From the NCBI GenBank assembly GCA_958510825.1, contig OY294050.1, positions 11,137,340-11,201,339 on the forward strand: a stretch of 64,000 nt of DNA, written 5' to 3'. This stretch comes from Brachypterus glaber (lineage: Eukaryota; Arthropoda; Insecta; Coleoptera; Kateretidae). The translations under genes were made by a program, and so were the position numbers. The notes below the pieces were generated by a model. That model saw only the letters and a list, made by a program, of their open reading frames with translations. It was not told the origin of the DNA and did no database searches. Below, in pieces: positions 45,701 to 47,820 of the stretch (the first letter of the stretch is position 1; each line of letters starts with the position of its first letter).

Positions 45701-47820
45701 TTAATATTTGTTGACATAGTTTTTTTTGCACTTCCGGTTTCGCCGGAAATGAATCAAACTTTCGATTTTTAAATGGAACAACCTATAAATTTTTATATAT
45801 TTTGACTCAGAAATCAATTCTGAGAACAAGCATGTATCACTTGTCAAATTTTGACAGGTTATGTAATTTTTTAGTTAAATCTTCAATTTTGTGTTTTAAT
45901 TTCAAGTTCTTCCAAATAAACTATTCATATGTGGTATGAAAATGTTCTTTCTATTTGAAAAAAACGACTTATGGACTAAAGTATGATTTTCGAACCTTTA
46001 AGAGCCCACCACATTTAGAGTCTTGGAAAAAAAGATCAAAATAGTATTTTTCTGAAGATACTAGACCAACAATTAAGCGAATAAGCTAATTTAAGGCATT
46101 CTAGATTTAAAATAAAATTTTAAATAAAGAATGACATGACCTGTCAAAAATTGACAAGTGACACATGCTTGTTCTCAGAATGTATTTCTGAATCAAAATA
46201 TGTAAAAATATACAGGGTGTTTCGTTTAAAAATCGAAACTTCGATTAATTTCTGGTAAAAAATATCTAACCATGTCAAAAAATCCTAAATTATACATAAT
46301 ATAGCTCCTGCAAATTTTACGATCCTACATAAAAAAGTATAAAAGTTAAGGGGGGTGAACCACCTTCCTGAAACACCCGGTATATATGTATATGTGTACG
46401 TCACTCCCTCTAATGGAACTTTTTTATAGCACACGTAATTACGTAACTACGTAATCACGTAATTACGTAAACAAGCTGTGCATACTTTACTAAAGTCTAT
46501 TTATGCTTCTTTTATCTGAAACCATCACAGTTGAGAATGAAACTCTTAATACACCGTTAAAATTTTGATCAATAAATTTTATTTTAATGAAAAAAGAATT
46601 TGTTGAACAGCTCCACAGCAGAATCCTTTTTCTTTTCTATCGATTTGGTAAGTAATAAGAAATGCATTAGTATGAGTTATGAATTTTACAGAAAATCGTA
46701 TATTTTAAAATAGGTCACAAAAGTATTAAATATAACTACCATCTAAAGCCATTTTTCTTGACACTAACTTTATAGGACACGACCGAGTTATTCACCCTAA
46801 CCCTGAGTTAGTAAAAATTATCCGATATCTATAATTTAAAAAATTCTCGGCTGGGATCATAGAGTTCTCGGCTGGGATCATTGTTAAATACATTCTACTG
46901 TACAAGTAAAGCAAAACCGTGATAACATTAATATGTTTTAAGCCTCCAGTTACGACATGGTTTTCTTTACTTGCATATTTCTTAATATCATAAGCGTCAC
47001 ATAAATTTAAAGTTCTCGGATGGGATCGTCACATAATTTTGGGACACTTGCATCACATAATTTTGGGACACTTTTGCGTCATATGACAACAAACGGTTTC
47101 AGACCGTCTTAAATATATATATATATTTTTTTTTTAAAGGTTGTACCTATCATTCGGTAGGTACACCCCGGCATTCAACCGTGTCGGTTATGGCCTATTT
47201 ATATGTAGTCCAAATTAGTAAATCATAGCAATTTTAAAGACACCACTAAATATATTAATGTTGAAAAAAAGTTTTGAGGAAACAAGGTTAACCCCTTCCC
47301 GCATACCGTCTCATCTATGGCACGAACCGGTTTTTTCATTATTTGTGGTTCTTATTATTAAACAAGGGATCAATAACTTTTTGTTATGAATAAAGAACCT
47401 GTTACAGATATCTGAAAAAAAATCCGGCCATCTAGAGTTAATTAAGCGAACTTTTTTGTCGATCTAATTTTGCAATATAAAAAATATTGTGTTATTATAT
47501 AAACCTTGTTAAGTAATTATAGGTACTTACATTCCATTTCGTGTATCTGGAATTTCCCTGTTACTTGGCAAACTGTCACTGGCTTCTTGATTGAATCTGT
47601 TCCTGACGTAGGGGTCCTCCCCCTGTTTCAGGCCCCCTTTGTTAATGTACCCCTGTTCGTCGAAGTAGTTCCACGACAGGCGTCCGTCTGTCGTTTCGAA
47701 ACTTTGGAGTGCCATGGGGACGTTGGGACCAACCTGGCTGTTTCCTAGGGATATGGCACCGTCGATGGCGAATGGGGATGTCGTGAGCCCTTCTTTGAGA
47801 CGTAGTGCTCGATTTTCAGA
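351..47820 (-). CDS. pgant2: Polypeptide N-acetylgalactosaminyltransferase 2 (nine exons, 5' end missing)
   Basis: Type II Golgi membrane enzyme (GT27 family) that transfers GalNAc from UDP-GalNAc to Ser/Thr, the first step of mucin-type O-glycosylation. Exons in transcript order: 47531-47820, 13305-13403, 11334-11401, 9101-9288, 5634-5801, 3730-3900, 2555-2715, 1806-1933, 351-700. All junctions are GT-AG and the phases agree; the total is 1623 nt, giving 540 aa plus TAG. In visible numbering, the metal-binding DSH is at residues 196-198, the WGGEN tryptophan at 303 and the VGHVF histidine at 331. These correspond to human GALNT2 D224/H226, W331 and H359 with a constant offset of 28. The C-terminus is a ricin-B lectin domain. 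From memory, the sequence is closest to GALNT2 among family members. The N-terminal cytoplasmic tail and anchor exon were not found. A possible polyA signal on the minus strand (ATTAAA, 77-82) lies inside a repeat. The gene hosts two antisense GMC genes in its largest visible intron. Confidence 0.93.
1545..1700 (-). repeat. Family F3 palindromic repeat, inverted copy
   Basis: TAGGTAGTAGAAAAAATAGT..GTTCGCATACTAGGTGCATA. The reverse complement is at 7068-7220, and a short version at 55604-55700. The centre has CTCGACTCCGTCTCAGC. Confidence 0.72.
1806..1933 (-). CDS. pgant2: pgant2 exon, linker to lectin domain
   Basis: Encodes [20 protein letters not shown] and ENVYPEL, the conserved end of the catalytic domain, then a short linker ([14 protein letters not shown]). 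Acceptor CTTTCAG, donor GTAAGA. Confidence 0.92.
2555..2715 (-). CDS. pgant2: pgant2 exon, end of catalytic domain
   Basis: Encodes [18 protein letters not shown], then [20 protein letters not shown] and PLAKNVAFG. The histidine of VGHVF coordinates the metal. An overlapping ORF in another frame here is a shadow. Acceptor GATAG, donor GTAAGT; ends with GA, completed to Asp by the next exon. Confidence 0.94.
2735..3253 (+). repeat. Family F2 long repeat ending in a GCCGCAAGCGGC palindrome, copy 1
   Basis: TTTTGCGACTCTTATAAGCT start, then a 350-bp body and a palindromic head: ACTAGTTTCATAACACGTTT, centre GCCGCAAGCGGC, inverse arm. Copies at 36670-37120 (same strand) and 40131-40520 (inverted). 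Confidence 0.78.
3730..3900 (-). CDS. pgant2: pgant2 exon with the WGGEN acceptor-site motif
   Basis: A phase 0 to 0 exon of 57 codons. It encodes [20 protein letters not shown], then [19 protein letters not shown] and EIIPCSR. This is the Gal/GalNAc-transferase motif that forms the acceptor site and flexible loop. Acceptor TTTTAAG, donor GTAAGT. Confidence 0.94.
4009..4342 (+). repeat. 330-bp foldback repeat family F1, copy 1
   Basis: Starts ATCCAATACATACAGATAAT and ends ..AAATAACTATTA. Contains a hairpin around CCCGCGTGGCTTTTAC and a 48-bp imperfect palindrome (AAAATTAACCT..AGGTTAATTTT). Other copies at 6394, 15082 and 16818, all in the same orientation. Confidence 0.8.
4470..4693. repeat. 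Family F2 palindrome with extended inverted flanks
   Basis: TAGTATATTAAAGTACTAGT..CTTTAATATACTA at 4514-4653, centre GCCGCTTGCGGC. The symmetry extends outward over GAAGTTTGCAACGTTTTTTT and its inverse. Confidence 0.75.
5040..5440 (+). repeat. Fragments of two dispersed elements in a pgant2 intron
   Basis: 5095-5385 holds about 110-nt units also present at 56095-56320. 5385-5440 is a left half of the AGGGAACGTTC..TTACGTAAC element seen complete at 33041-33197. The weak ORF at 5137-5337 lies in this repeat and is not a gene. Confidence 0.55.
5634..5801 (-). CDS. pgant2: pgant2 exon, catalytic domain middle
   Basis: A phase 0 to 0 exon of 56 codons. It encodes [20 protein letters not shown] and [20 protein letters not shown], the typical RGGFDW segment of GT27 enzymes. 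Acceptor CTTAG, donor GTAAGT. Confidence 0.93.
6394..6723 (+). repeat. Foldback repeat family F1, copy 2
   Basis: As copy 1, with a shortened loop in the 3' palindrome (GACGCCAGGTTAATTTTC). In the pgant2 intron between exons 5634-5801 and 9101-9288. Confidence 0.8.
7068..7220 (+). repeat. Family F3 palindromic repeat, plus copy
   Basis: ATAGTATATTAAGCACCTAG start and GTTCGCATACGTGGTGCATA right arm. Same family as 1545-1700. Confidence 0.72.
7910..8901. mobile_element. TIR element, copy 1 (host of a nested hairpin MITE)
   Basis: CAAAATCTTTTAGAATATCA to inverse ATATTCTAAAAGATTTTG, with arms of about 200 bp. The interior has a direct duplication of about 150 bp (8443-8594 and 8600-8752, both containing GATGAATGATGTTCAAAAGG). 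The same family as 9322-10156. Confidence 0.8.
8023..8099. mobile_element. Nested 77-bp hairpin MITE with empty site known
   Basis: Palindromic arms CCGCGCTAAGCTGAAAGGT and ACCTTTCAGCTTAGAACGG. The second copy of the host element (at about 9436) reads GTATGTTTACC without it, so this is an insertion with a 2-3 bp TGT duplication. Confidence 0.8.
9101..9288 (-). CDS. pgant2: pgant2 exon with the DSH metal-binding motif
   Basis: Encodes [20 protein letters not shown] and [23 protein letters not shown] binds Mn2+ and UDP. Acceptor CTTTACAG, donor GTGGGT. The exon is sandwiched between two copies of the same terminal-inverted-repeat element. The copy at 9322 begins only about 33 nt upstream of the splice acceptor. 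Confidence 0.94.
9322..10156. mobile_element. TIR element, copy 2
   Basis: CTGTTAGCAAAATCTTTTAG start and TTCTGTAAACAGGG end. Same arms as copy 1 but without the nested hairpin and the internal duplication. Its left end is 33 nt from the splice acceptor of the pgant2 exon at 9101-9288. Confidence 0.8.
10858..11125 (-). repeat. Dispersed repeat with GACGGACC microsatellite
   Basis: Reverse complement of 54950-55170 (shared: CAGACGGACCGACCG, ACAAATTTGTATCCAA, GAAATTTTCA). Non-coding. Confidence 0.65.
11180..11240. repeat. Duplicated palindrome GACGCATATATACGTC
   Basis: ATGACGCATATATACGTCAT is followed 20 nt later by CATACGCATATATGCGTCAT. Two near-perfect self-complementary words. Could be repeat debris or a pair of dimeric protein sites; no more can be said. 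Confidence 0.4.
11334..11401 (-). CDS. pgant2: pgant2 exon, [13 protein letters not shown] strand
   Basis: A 68-nt exon (acceptor TTTTCAG, donor GTAAGT) encoding [22 protein letters not shown], the nucleotide-sugar-binding strand ending in the acidic VDD. It is flanked on the 5' (higher coordinate) side by two inverted SINEs. Confidence 0.92.
11431..11690 (+). mobile_element. tRNA-headed SINE, plus copy
   Basis: The head has pol III box A (TTAGCTCAGCGG, 11440-11451) and box B (GTTCAAACC, 11495-11503) within a tRNA-like GTGAG..CTCAC arm. The body is shared with 12109-12361. No CCA or intact acceptor/anticodon stem, so it is not a tRNA gene. Confidence 0.75.
11731..11838. repeat. Dispersed repeat, partner of bases 1-110
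   Basis: Inverse of window bases 1-110, starting TACAGGGTTA and ending ..CCAATCGATTAA. Probably one end of a TIR element. It lies between the two SINEs. Confidence 0.7.
12109..12361 (-). mobile_element. tRNA-headed SINE, inverted copy
   Basis: Reverse complement of the SINE at 11431-11690 over head and body. Its tRNA-like head (ATAGCGTAGTGGCTAGCGCG) is closer to a real tRNA D-arm than in the other copy. The two copies form an inverted pair 420 nt apart in a pgant2 intron. Confidence 0.75.
12951..13295. repeat. Family F2 palindrome split by a MITE
   Basis: GAGCAAAATAGAAAAAATTT..TTATGAAACT (12951-13068) resumes as CTTTAATATAATA (13281-13295). The centre has diverged to GCCGGAGCCGGAGGCGGC. Confidence 0.72.
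13069..13280. mobile_element. CTATGGTCTGTTT MITE, copy 1, nested
   Basis: TIRs CTATGGTCTGTTTCATCAAG and inverse. It is inserted into the palindromic repeat 12951-13295, whose right end resumes at 13281 (CTTTAATATAATA). Ends 25 nt from the donor side of the pgant2 exon at 13305. Confidence 0.8.
13305..13403 (-). CDS. pgant2: pgant2 exon, start of GT-A fold
   Basis: Encodes [14 protein letters not shown] followed by [19 protein letters not shown], the first beta strand and conserved FHNEARS motif of family GT27. Acceptor TTGCAG, donor GTATGT. The donor lies about 10 nt from a palindromic repeat that is itself interrupted by a MITE (12951-13295). Confidence 0.92.
13656..13870. mobile_element. 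CTATGGTCTGTTT MITE, copy 2
   Basis: A 215-bp symmetric element, CTATGGTCTGTTTTTTCAAG to inverse. It lies between the pgant2 exon acceptor and the GMC-A start, ending 304 nt before the GMC-A ATG. Confidence 0.82.
14175..14361 (+). CDS. GMC-A exon 1 (N-terminal hydrophobic segment)
   Basis: Encodes [20 protein letters not shown] then a short lumenal stretch ending DSEEKI. Donor GTTAGT after 14361, phase 1. The same length (187 nt) as exon 1 of GMC-B. Confidence 0.85.
14175..18748 (+). CDS. GMC-family FAD oxidoreductase A (glucose dehydrogenase-like)
   Basis: Three exons, 14175-14361, 15414-15629 and 17304-18748, give 615 aa. Residues 1-22 are hydrophobic (signal peptide or signal anchor), so a secretory or membrane location is likely. 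The dinucleotide-binding GAGASG is at 73-78 and the adenosine-ribose Glu at 97 in LLLEAG. Both GMC signatures are present ([13 protein letters not shown], and [17 protein letters not shown]). The active-site pair is His547 ([10 protein letters not shown]) and His590 (SGHTAAP). Insect GMC enzymes oxidise sugars, ecdysteroids or plant phenolic glucoside aglycones; the substrate cannot be read here. Start chosen: the only ATG giving the hydrophobic N-terminus, equal in position to the paralog. AATAAA lies 16 nt after the stop. It sits antisense inside a pgant2 intron. Confidence 0.93.
15082..15399 (+). repeat. Foldback repeat family F1, copy 3
   Basis: Ends 14 nt before GMC-A exon 2. The 3' palindrome has lost part of its right arm (GCTAACGCCATGGGCAAT). 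Confidence 0.8.
15414..15629 (+). CDS. GMC-A exon 2 (FAD-binding Rossmann motif)
   Basis: Acceptor GATAG at 15413, donor GTAAGT. Encodes [18 protein letters not shown] and [13 protein letters not shown] dispersed palindromic repeat ends at about 15399, only 14 nt before the exon. Confidence 0.93.
16818..17127 (+). repeat. Foldback repeat family F1, copy 4
   Basis: Inside GMC-A intron 2 and itself flanked by an inverted pair (GCCGCAGGAAAATTGACACT at about 16725 and its inverse at 17157-17180), so it is nested in another element. Internal deletion before AAACGAAAATTATCC. Confidence 0.78.
17304..18748 (+). CDS. GMC-A exon 3 (main catalytic part)
   Basis: Acceptor TTACAG, 1445 nt to TGA at 18746-18748. 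Carries GMC signatures 1 and 2, the substrate domain and the two catalytic histidines. No internal stop or frameshift. Confidence 0.95.
18764..18769 (+). terminator. Polyadenylation signal of GMC-A
   Basis: AATAAA 16 nt downstream of the stop codon. Another AATAAA overlaps the stop itself (18739-18744). Inferred from motif only. Confidence 0.55.
19636..19923. repeat. Perfect palindrome, 131-bp arms and 26-nt spacer
   Basis: Left arm 19636-19766 and right arm 19793-19923 are exactly reverse complementary by base-by-base reading. The arms consist of Penelope-like endonuclease 3' coding sequence. Absence of any mismatch means the inversion is recent or has been homogenised. Confidence 0.92.
19778..19918 (+). 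pseudogene. Penelope-like GIY-YIG endonuclease C-terminus
   Basis: The open frame reads [20 protein letters not shown] then [16 protein letters not shown] and stops at TAA 19916-19918. The (C/R)EAIEI-x-KHPNNFNRDDG-like signature is the conserved end of the endonuclease region in insect Penelope-like elements. The antisense arm at 19636-19766 encodes the same peptide on the minus strand. Confidence 0.7.
19959..19999 (+). ncRNA. Hammerhead-ribozyme-like motif (Penelope-like element)
   Basis: Core CTGAAGA (CUGANGA) at 19962-19968; stem II GTCTC 19970-19974 pairs with GAGAC 19984-19988 across a 9-nt loop. GAAA is at 19989-19992 and a GUC cleavage triplet at 19994-19996. Stem I is only about 3 bp (TCC with GGA) and stem III only ACGU, so self-cleavage would need the dimeric form described for Penelope-like elements. 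Activity is not shown. Confidence 0.7.
20832..20972. mobile_element. Hairpin MITE with about 57-bp arms
   Basis: ACGCTAGAAAGCAGTAACTC and its inverse, arms nearly identical, 26-nt centre. Ends TATACTGCC / inverse. Between GMC-A and GMC-B. Confidence 0.78.
22131..22360. mobile_element. TIR MITE, ACTGAATATTCAGTTACAAA ends, copy 1
   Basis: AGTAAACTGAATATTCAGTT on the left; the inverse (GTAACTGAATATTTAGTTAC) on the right with TCCTATACAA inside both arms. About 630 bp before the GMC-B start. A second copy at 43918-44450 carries an insertion. Confidence 0.72.
22383..22800 (+). repeat. Cluster of ATTTACAG / CTGTAAAAT words upstream of GMC-B
   Basis: At least ten near-copies of ATTTACA(G/A/T) or AAATTACCA within 400 bp ending 190 nt before the GMC-B ATG. 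Could be decayed tandem repeat; a regulatory role is speculative. Confidence 0.35.
22992..23178 (+). CDS. GMC-B exon 1
   Basis: ATG at 22992, hydrophobic N-terminus, ends ..TESEEHK plus one base before donor GTAAGA. Aligns without gaps to GMC-A exon 1 (for example [17 protein letters not shown] against [17 protein letters not shown]). Confidence 0.87.
22992..31962 (+). CDS. GMC-family FAD oxidoreductase B (paralog of A)
   Basis: Exons 22992-23178, 28582-28797 and 30518-31962 give 615 aa. Residues 1-21 are hydrophobic ([19 protein letters not shown]), so secreted or membrane-anchored like GMC-A. GAGSAG is at 73-78, Glu97 in LLLEAG, GMC signature 1 in [20 protein letters not shown], signature 2 in [17 protein letters not shown]. 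The catalytic histidines are 550 ([10 protein letters not shown]) and 593 (SGHTSAP). It is clearly a tandem duplicate of GMC-A: same intron positions and phases and exon lengths, with compensating small indels in exon 3. Intron 1 has been inflated to 5.4 kb by TIR elements; intron 2 holds a Penelope-like fragment and a pogo-like element. A possible TATA box (TTTATAAA, 22888-22895) lies about 100 nt before the ATG. Confidence 0.92.
23229..24051. mobile_element. Foldback Tc1/mariner-like MITE in GMC-B intron 1
   Basis: The left end ACAGTGCGTGCATTAAGTCT and right end inverse frame an element whose two halves are reverse complementary almost throughout (arms about 350 bp). TATA at both junctions suggests a TA target. 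Begins 51 nt after the exon 1 donor of GMC-B. No ORF of note. Confidence 0.8.
24414..24580. mobile_element. Palindromic MITE, GATGCCGTGATTGGCTT family, copy 1
   Basis: AAGAACATAATACATAACAA..inverse, with TGATTGGCTTGATGTGCCGC in the centre. In GMC-B intron 1. Copy 2 at 61064-61192. Confidence 0.72.
25039..25373. mobile_element. hAT-like MITE with 8-bp target duplication
   Basis: Perfect 8-bp direct repeat GCCATACC at 25031-25038 and 25374-25381. The termini read GAGGCCCGTCGAGAG and, from the right, CAGGGCCGTCGAGAG (the CAGGG start is typical of hAT). The interior has three imperfect copies of GTCATCAAAATTTTTG (25163, 25219, 25261) and is unusually G-rich. Non-coding. Confidence 0.75.
25881..27354. 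mobile_element. Transib-like non-autonomous DNA transposon
   Basis: Ends CACTGTGGGCTGA and (other strand) CAATGTGGGCTGA. Inverted similarity extends over about 240 bp at each end (for example CCACTAGGGTGGTTCA at both). A perfect 5-bp duplication CGCTG is at 25876-25880 and 27355-27359. The CACxGTG-type start and a GC-rich 5-bp duplication fit Transib, the RAG1-related superfamily. No transposase ORF; a TTAA MITE is nested inside. It lies in GMC-B intron 1. A related end occurs at 60688-60700. Confidence 0.75.
26640..26975. mobile_element. piggyBac-like MITE nested in the Transib-like element
   Basis: TTAA at both ends (26640-26643, 26972-26975) followed by CCCCTTCCCGCAT inverted repeats of about 13 bp. 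336 bp, no coding capacity. A related left end is at 47288. Confidence 0.78.
27791..28046. mobile_element. Palindromic MITE with ACAGAAAAAAAG ends, copy 1
   Basis: CCTTGAACCAAGGACACGTG near the left end and its inverse near the right; a fully symmetric 256-bp element. In GMC-B intron 1, about 530 nt before exon 2. The ORFs here are shadows of the palindrome. Confidence 0.8.
28582..28797 (+). CDS. GMC-B exon 2 (FAD-binding Rossmann motif)
   Basis: Acceptor TTTTTTAG, donor GTAAGT. Encodes [18 protein letters not shown] and [12 protein letters not shown]. 216 nt, same length and phase as in GMC-A. Confidence 0.93.
28965..29127 (+). mobile_element. Short Penelope-like insertion in GMC-B intron 2
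   Basis: An inverted piece (28965-29060) carrying the hammerhead-like motif on the minus strand is joined to a forward tail (29061-29127) that matches 20018-20082. It is flanked by a perfect 12-bp duplication GGATTAAAGTCT at 28953-28964 and 29128-29139. No coding sequence remains. Confidence 0.8.
29016..29056 (-). ncRNA. Hammerhead-ribozyme-like motif, second copy
   Basis: The minus strand reads CTGAAGA (29053-29047), GTCTC..GAGAC stem II, GAAA and the GUC triplet ending at 29019. It is identical in core to the copy at 19962-19996. It lies antisense within GMC-B intron 2. Confidence 0.68.
29178..30087. mobile_element. pogo/Tigger-like TIR element in GMC-B intron 2
   Basis: The left end AAGTTGGTTAACTGGAACAT is repeated inversely at 30068-30087. 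The interior includes a transposase-tail-like reading frame (29572-29697) and phrases resembling CCAGTTACCCC. TA-type target not clear. Superfamily is an inference. Confidence 0.6.
29572..29697 (+). pseudogene. Possible transposase C-terminal acidic tail
   Basis: The frame reads [20 protein letters not shown] then [21 protein letters not shown] and stop TAA. The Ser-rich acidic end resembles the tails of pogo/Tigger-type transposases and sits inside a TIR element, which is the main support. The upstream transposase is gone. Confidence 0.4.
30518..31962 (+). CDS. GMC-B exon 3 (main catalytic part)
   Basis: Acceptor TTGTAG, 1445 nt, stop TAA at 31960-31962. An intact open frame with both GMC signatures and both catalytic histidines. 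A MITE begins 25 nt after the stop. Confidence 0.95.
31988..32201. mobile_element. CTATGGTCTGTTT MITE, copy 3, at GMC-B 3' end
   Basis: Same TIRs as the two other copies. Begins 25 nt after the GMC-B stop codon, so it forms most of the 3' UTR and contains the first AATAAA. Confidence 0.82.
32014..32019 (+). terminator. Candidate MITE-borne polyadenylation signal for GMC-B
   Basis: The first AATAAA after the GMC-B stop codon, 52 nt downstream, falls inside the MITE at 31988-32201. The two other MITE copies read AGTAAA at this point, so the signal may be a local change. Motif-based only. Confidence 0.4.
32531..32680 (+). repeat. Two-copy tandem repeat, about 78-nt period
   Basis: Both copies contain AACACATTTTTTAGT.ACTAGTGG and AAACTTAACTTTT. 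Lies just upstream of the GMC pseudogene fragment. Confidence 0.7.
32713..32858 (+). pseudogene. Decayed C-terminal fragment of a third GMC oxidoreductase
   Basis: Nucleotides match the last 150 bases of GMC exon 3. One frame reads NNTDYSLI then [13 protein letters not shown], and a shifted frame continues [21 protein letters not shown]. These parallel [20 protein letters not shown] and [20 protein letters not shown] of GMC-B. About six codons are deleted before IIPEI, a frameshift is present, and the catalytic His is replaced by Tyr. Nothing upstream remains, so this is a relic of a third tandem copy truncated 5'. It lies 750 nt after GMC-B in the same orientation. Confidence 0.75.
33041..33197. 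mobile_element. Short TIR MITE with AGGGAACGTTCAAGTATTAC ends
   Basis: TAGGGAACGTTCAAGTATTA and its inverse at 33170-33197, each followed by CGTAACGC. A 157-bp palindromic element of the same architectural class as 61968-62679 (terminal TTACGTAA and G-rich interior). Confidence 0.78.
34200..34740 (+). repeat. Repeat fragments, no gene
   Basis: 34290-34335 resembles the GMC-A intron motif (CAGCTGTTACGTGAGTAACC; compare 17180-17205). 34520-34720 is a fragment of the GCTACGGCCC TIR family (CCTAAGGGAGTTACGGCCCT). Confidence 0.5.
35261..35346. repeat. 86-nt near-perfect hairpin
   Basis: 39-nt arms (35261-35299, 35308-35346) with two mismatches and an 8-nt loop; a third partial copy at about 35466. 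It has the size and shape of a pre-miRNA, but a hairpin MITE is the likelier explanation given the surroundings. Confidence 0.6.
35701..36130. mobile_element. TIR MITE built of ATCCAGTGGATAT repeats
   Basis: Ends CCCAGACAGCACATA and inverse (TATGTGCTGCCTGGG). Nearly symmetric over 430 bp. The interior is densely packed with GGATAT/ATATCC and CCAGTGGA/TCCACTGG words. The ORFs on both strands (for example [13 protein letters not shown]) are translations of this repeat. Confidence 0.75.
36670..37120 (+). repeat. Family F2 long repeat, copy 3
   Basis: Shares TTGCGACTCTTACAAGCTCA through GTTTAAATGTAAGTTTTTA with 2735-3253. The terminal palindrome is shortened. Confidence 0.75.
37906..39367 (+). 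mobile_element. 5'-truncated non-LTR retrotransposon with RNase H (3' end)
   Basis: Begins inside the reverse transcriptase ([24 protein letters not shown] with the YADD catalytic box). It continues through the RT thumb, an RNase H domain and a C-terminal Cys-rich [18 protein letters not shown] knuckle, then a short 3' UTR. A 13-bp direct repeat (TACTGGTAATTGT) sits at 37893-37905 and 39368-39380, marking target-primed insertion. The frame is broken near 38135, and the RT thumb appears fused by deletion to the RNase H region near 38290. Dead copy of an RNase H-bearing clade (I/R1/LOA type); the clade is not resolved. Confidence 0.88.
38287..39126 (+). pseudogene. LINE RNase H domain remnant
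   Basis: An open frame of 279 codons with WYTDGSK (first catalytic Asp), AEIYAI (Glu), [11 protein letters not shown] (Asp) and [18 protein letters not shown] (His, Asp), all RNase H catalytic positions. The zinc-knuckle continuation runs in another frame at 39002-39274, so a frameshift separates them. Not a host gene. Confidence 0.85.
40131..40520 (-). repeat. Family F2 long repeat, copy 4, inverted
   Basis: Reverse complement of the family body (for example GCCAACCCAAAAGGAAAAAA, ACTTTAAAGCGACGGTGACA). The small ORF at 40322-40510 lies in it and is not a gene. Confidence 0.75.
40963..41470 (-). mobile_element. 3' end of another LINE
   Basis: The minus strand reads [20 protein letters not shown], then [17 protein letters not shown] and [20 protein letters not shown] (41203-41408, stop TAG). 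This is the recurrent C-terminus of insect LINE RT proteins (NIPxxNxRxxxTFxIPxxRTNxxxxxPxxR). It is followed by an AT-rich 3' UTR and an AAT-rich tail at 40963-41002. 5' truncated at about 41470. Confidence 0.65.
41731..41956. mobile_element. Palindromic MITE with ACAGAA ends, copy 2
   Basis: The same family as 27791-28046 (CCTTGAACCAAGGACACGTG, GACACGTGTCCTTGGTTCAA). 226 bp, with a shorter centre. Confidence 0.8.
42048..42182. repeat. Inverted repeat around AAACTAAATTACAAAAAA
   Basis: Arms of about 45 bp (TTTCGAAAATTTCAAAAAAA.. and inverse) with a GAGGTCATTCTTAAGAGTGA centre. Small palindromic MITE or relic. Confidence 0.55.
42666..42800 (+). repeat. AACCGACTTCCAAAAAGGAG dispersed repeat
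   Basis: Starts TTAACCGACTTCCAAAAAGG then AGGTTATCAATTCGACTT-like text and GAACGAATGAACGGAATTTG. This phrase is a very widespread insect repeat in my recollection; the class is not determined. Confidence 0.55.
43918..44450. mobile_element. TIR MITE copy 2 interrupted by a GATTGT-rich insert
   Basis: Left 43918-43974 and right about 44355-44450 match 22131-22360. The middle (43975-44350) begins with a TGGTTTAAACCAGTTGGTTT palindrome and then has many degenerate GGATTGTGAAAGATTG words. Non-coding. Confidence 0.65.
44452..44766. mobile_element. piggyBac-like MITE with TTAA target
   Basis: TTAA at 44452-44455 and 44763-44766, with inverted ends CCCTTTGCGGTC. The interior is a large palindrome containing GGTACCAAACCTTTGGTCCG and its inverse. 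315 bp, non-coding. It directly abuts the repeat at 43918-44450. Confidence 0.78.
44770..45610. other. AT-rich sequence without recognisable features
   Basis: No ORF with family signature, no clear inverted or tandem repeats on reading. Presumed pgant2 intron. Confidence 0.5.
45615..46384. mobile_element. TIR element with ACCGGGTGTTTCAGG ends
   Basis: Left ACCGGGTGTTTCAGGAAGG is matched inversely at 46386-46355. Inverted similarity runs inward for more than 250 bp (for example GAACAAGCATGT.TCACTTGTC). A second ACAGGGTGTTTCGTTTAAAA end inside (46211) suggests composite or nested origin. Non-coding. Confidence 0.75.
46844..47075 (+). repeat. Short tandem repeats TTCTCGGCTGGGATCAT and ACATAATTTTGGGACACTT
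   Basis: The first word is at 46844, 46865 and (variant) 47013; the second is at about 47030 and 47056. The rest of the interval is AT-rich without genes. Confidence 0.65.
47288..47445. mobile_element. Truncated relative of the 26640 MITE
   Basis: TTAACCCCTTCCCGCATAC start and a following stretch (TCTCAT.TATGGCAC) shared with 26640-26760. No matching right end, so truncated. About 90 nt downstream (on the minus strand) of the pgant2 exon donor at 47531. Confidence 0.6.
47531..47820 (-). CDS. pgant2: pgant2 exon, stem to start of catalytic domain
   Basis: Acceptor TTTTCAG before 47820 and donor GTAAGT after 47531. It begins in phase 0 and ends with two bases of a Met codon completed by the next exon. 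It encodes the stem/pre-catalytic stretch with [16 protein letters not shown] and REIPDTRN, matching the GALNT2 segment DPYARNKFNQ...IPDTR. It is the most 5' exon I can recognise. Confidence 0.88.
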
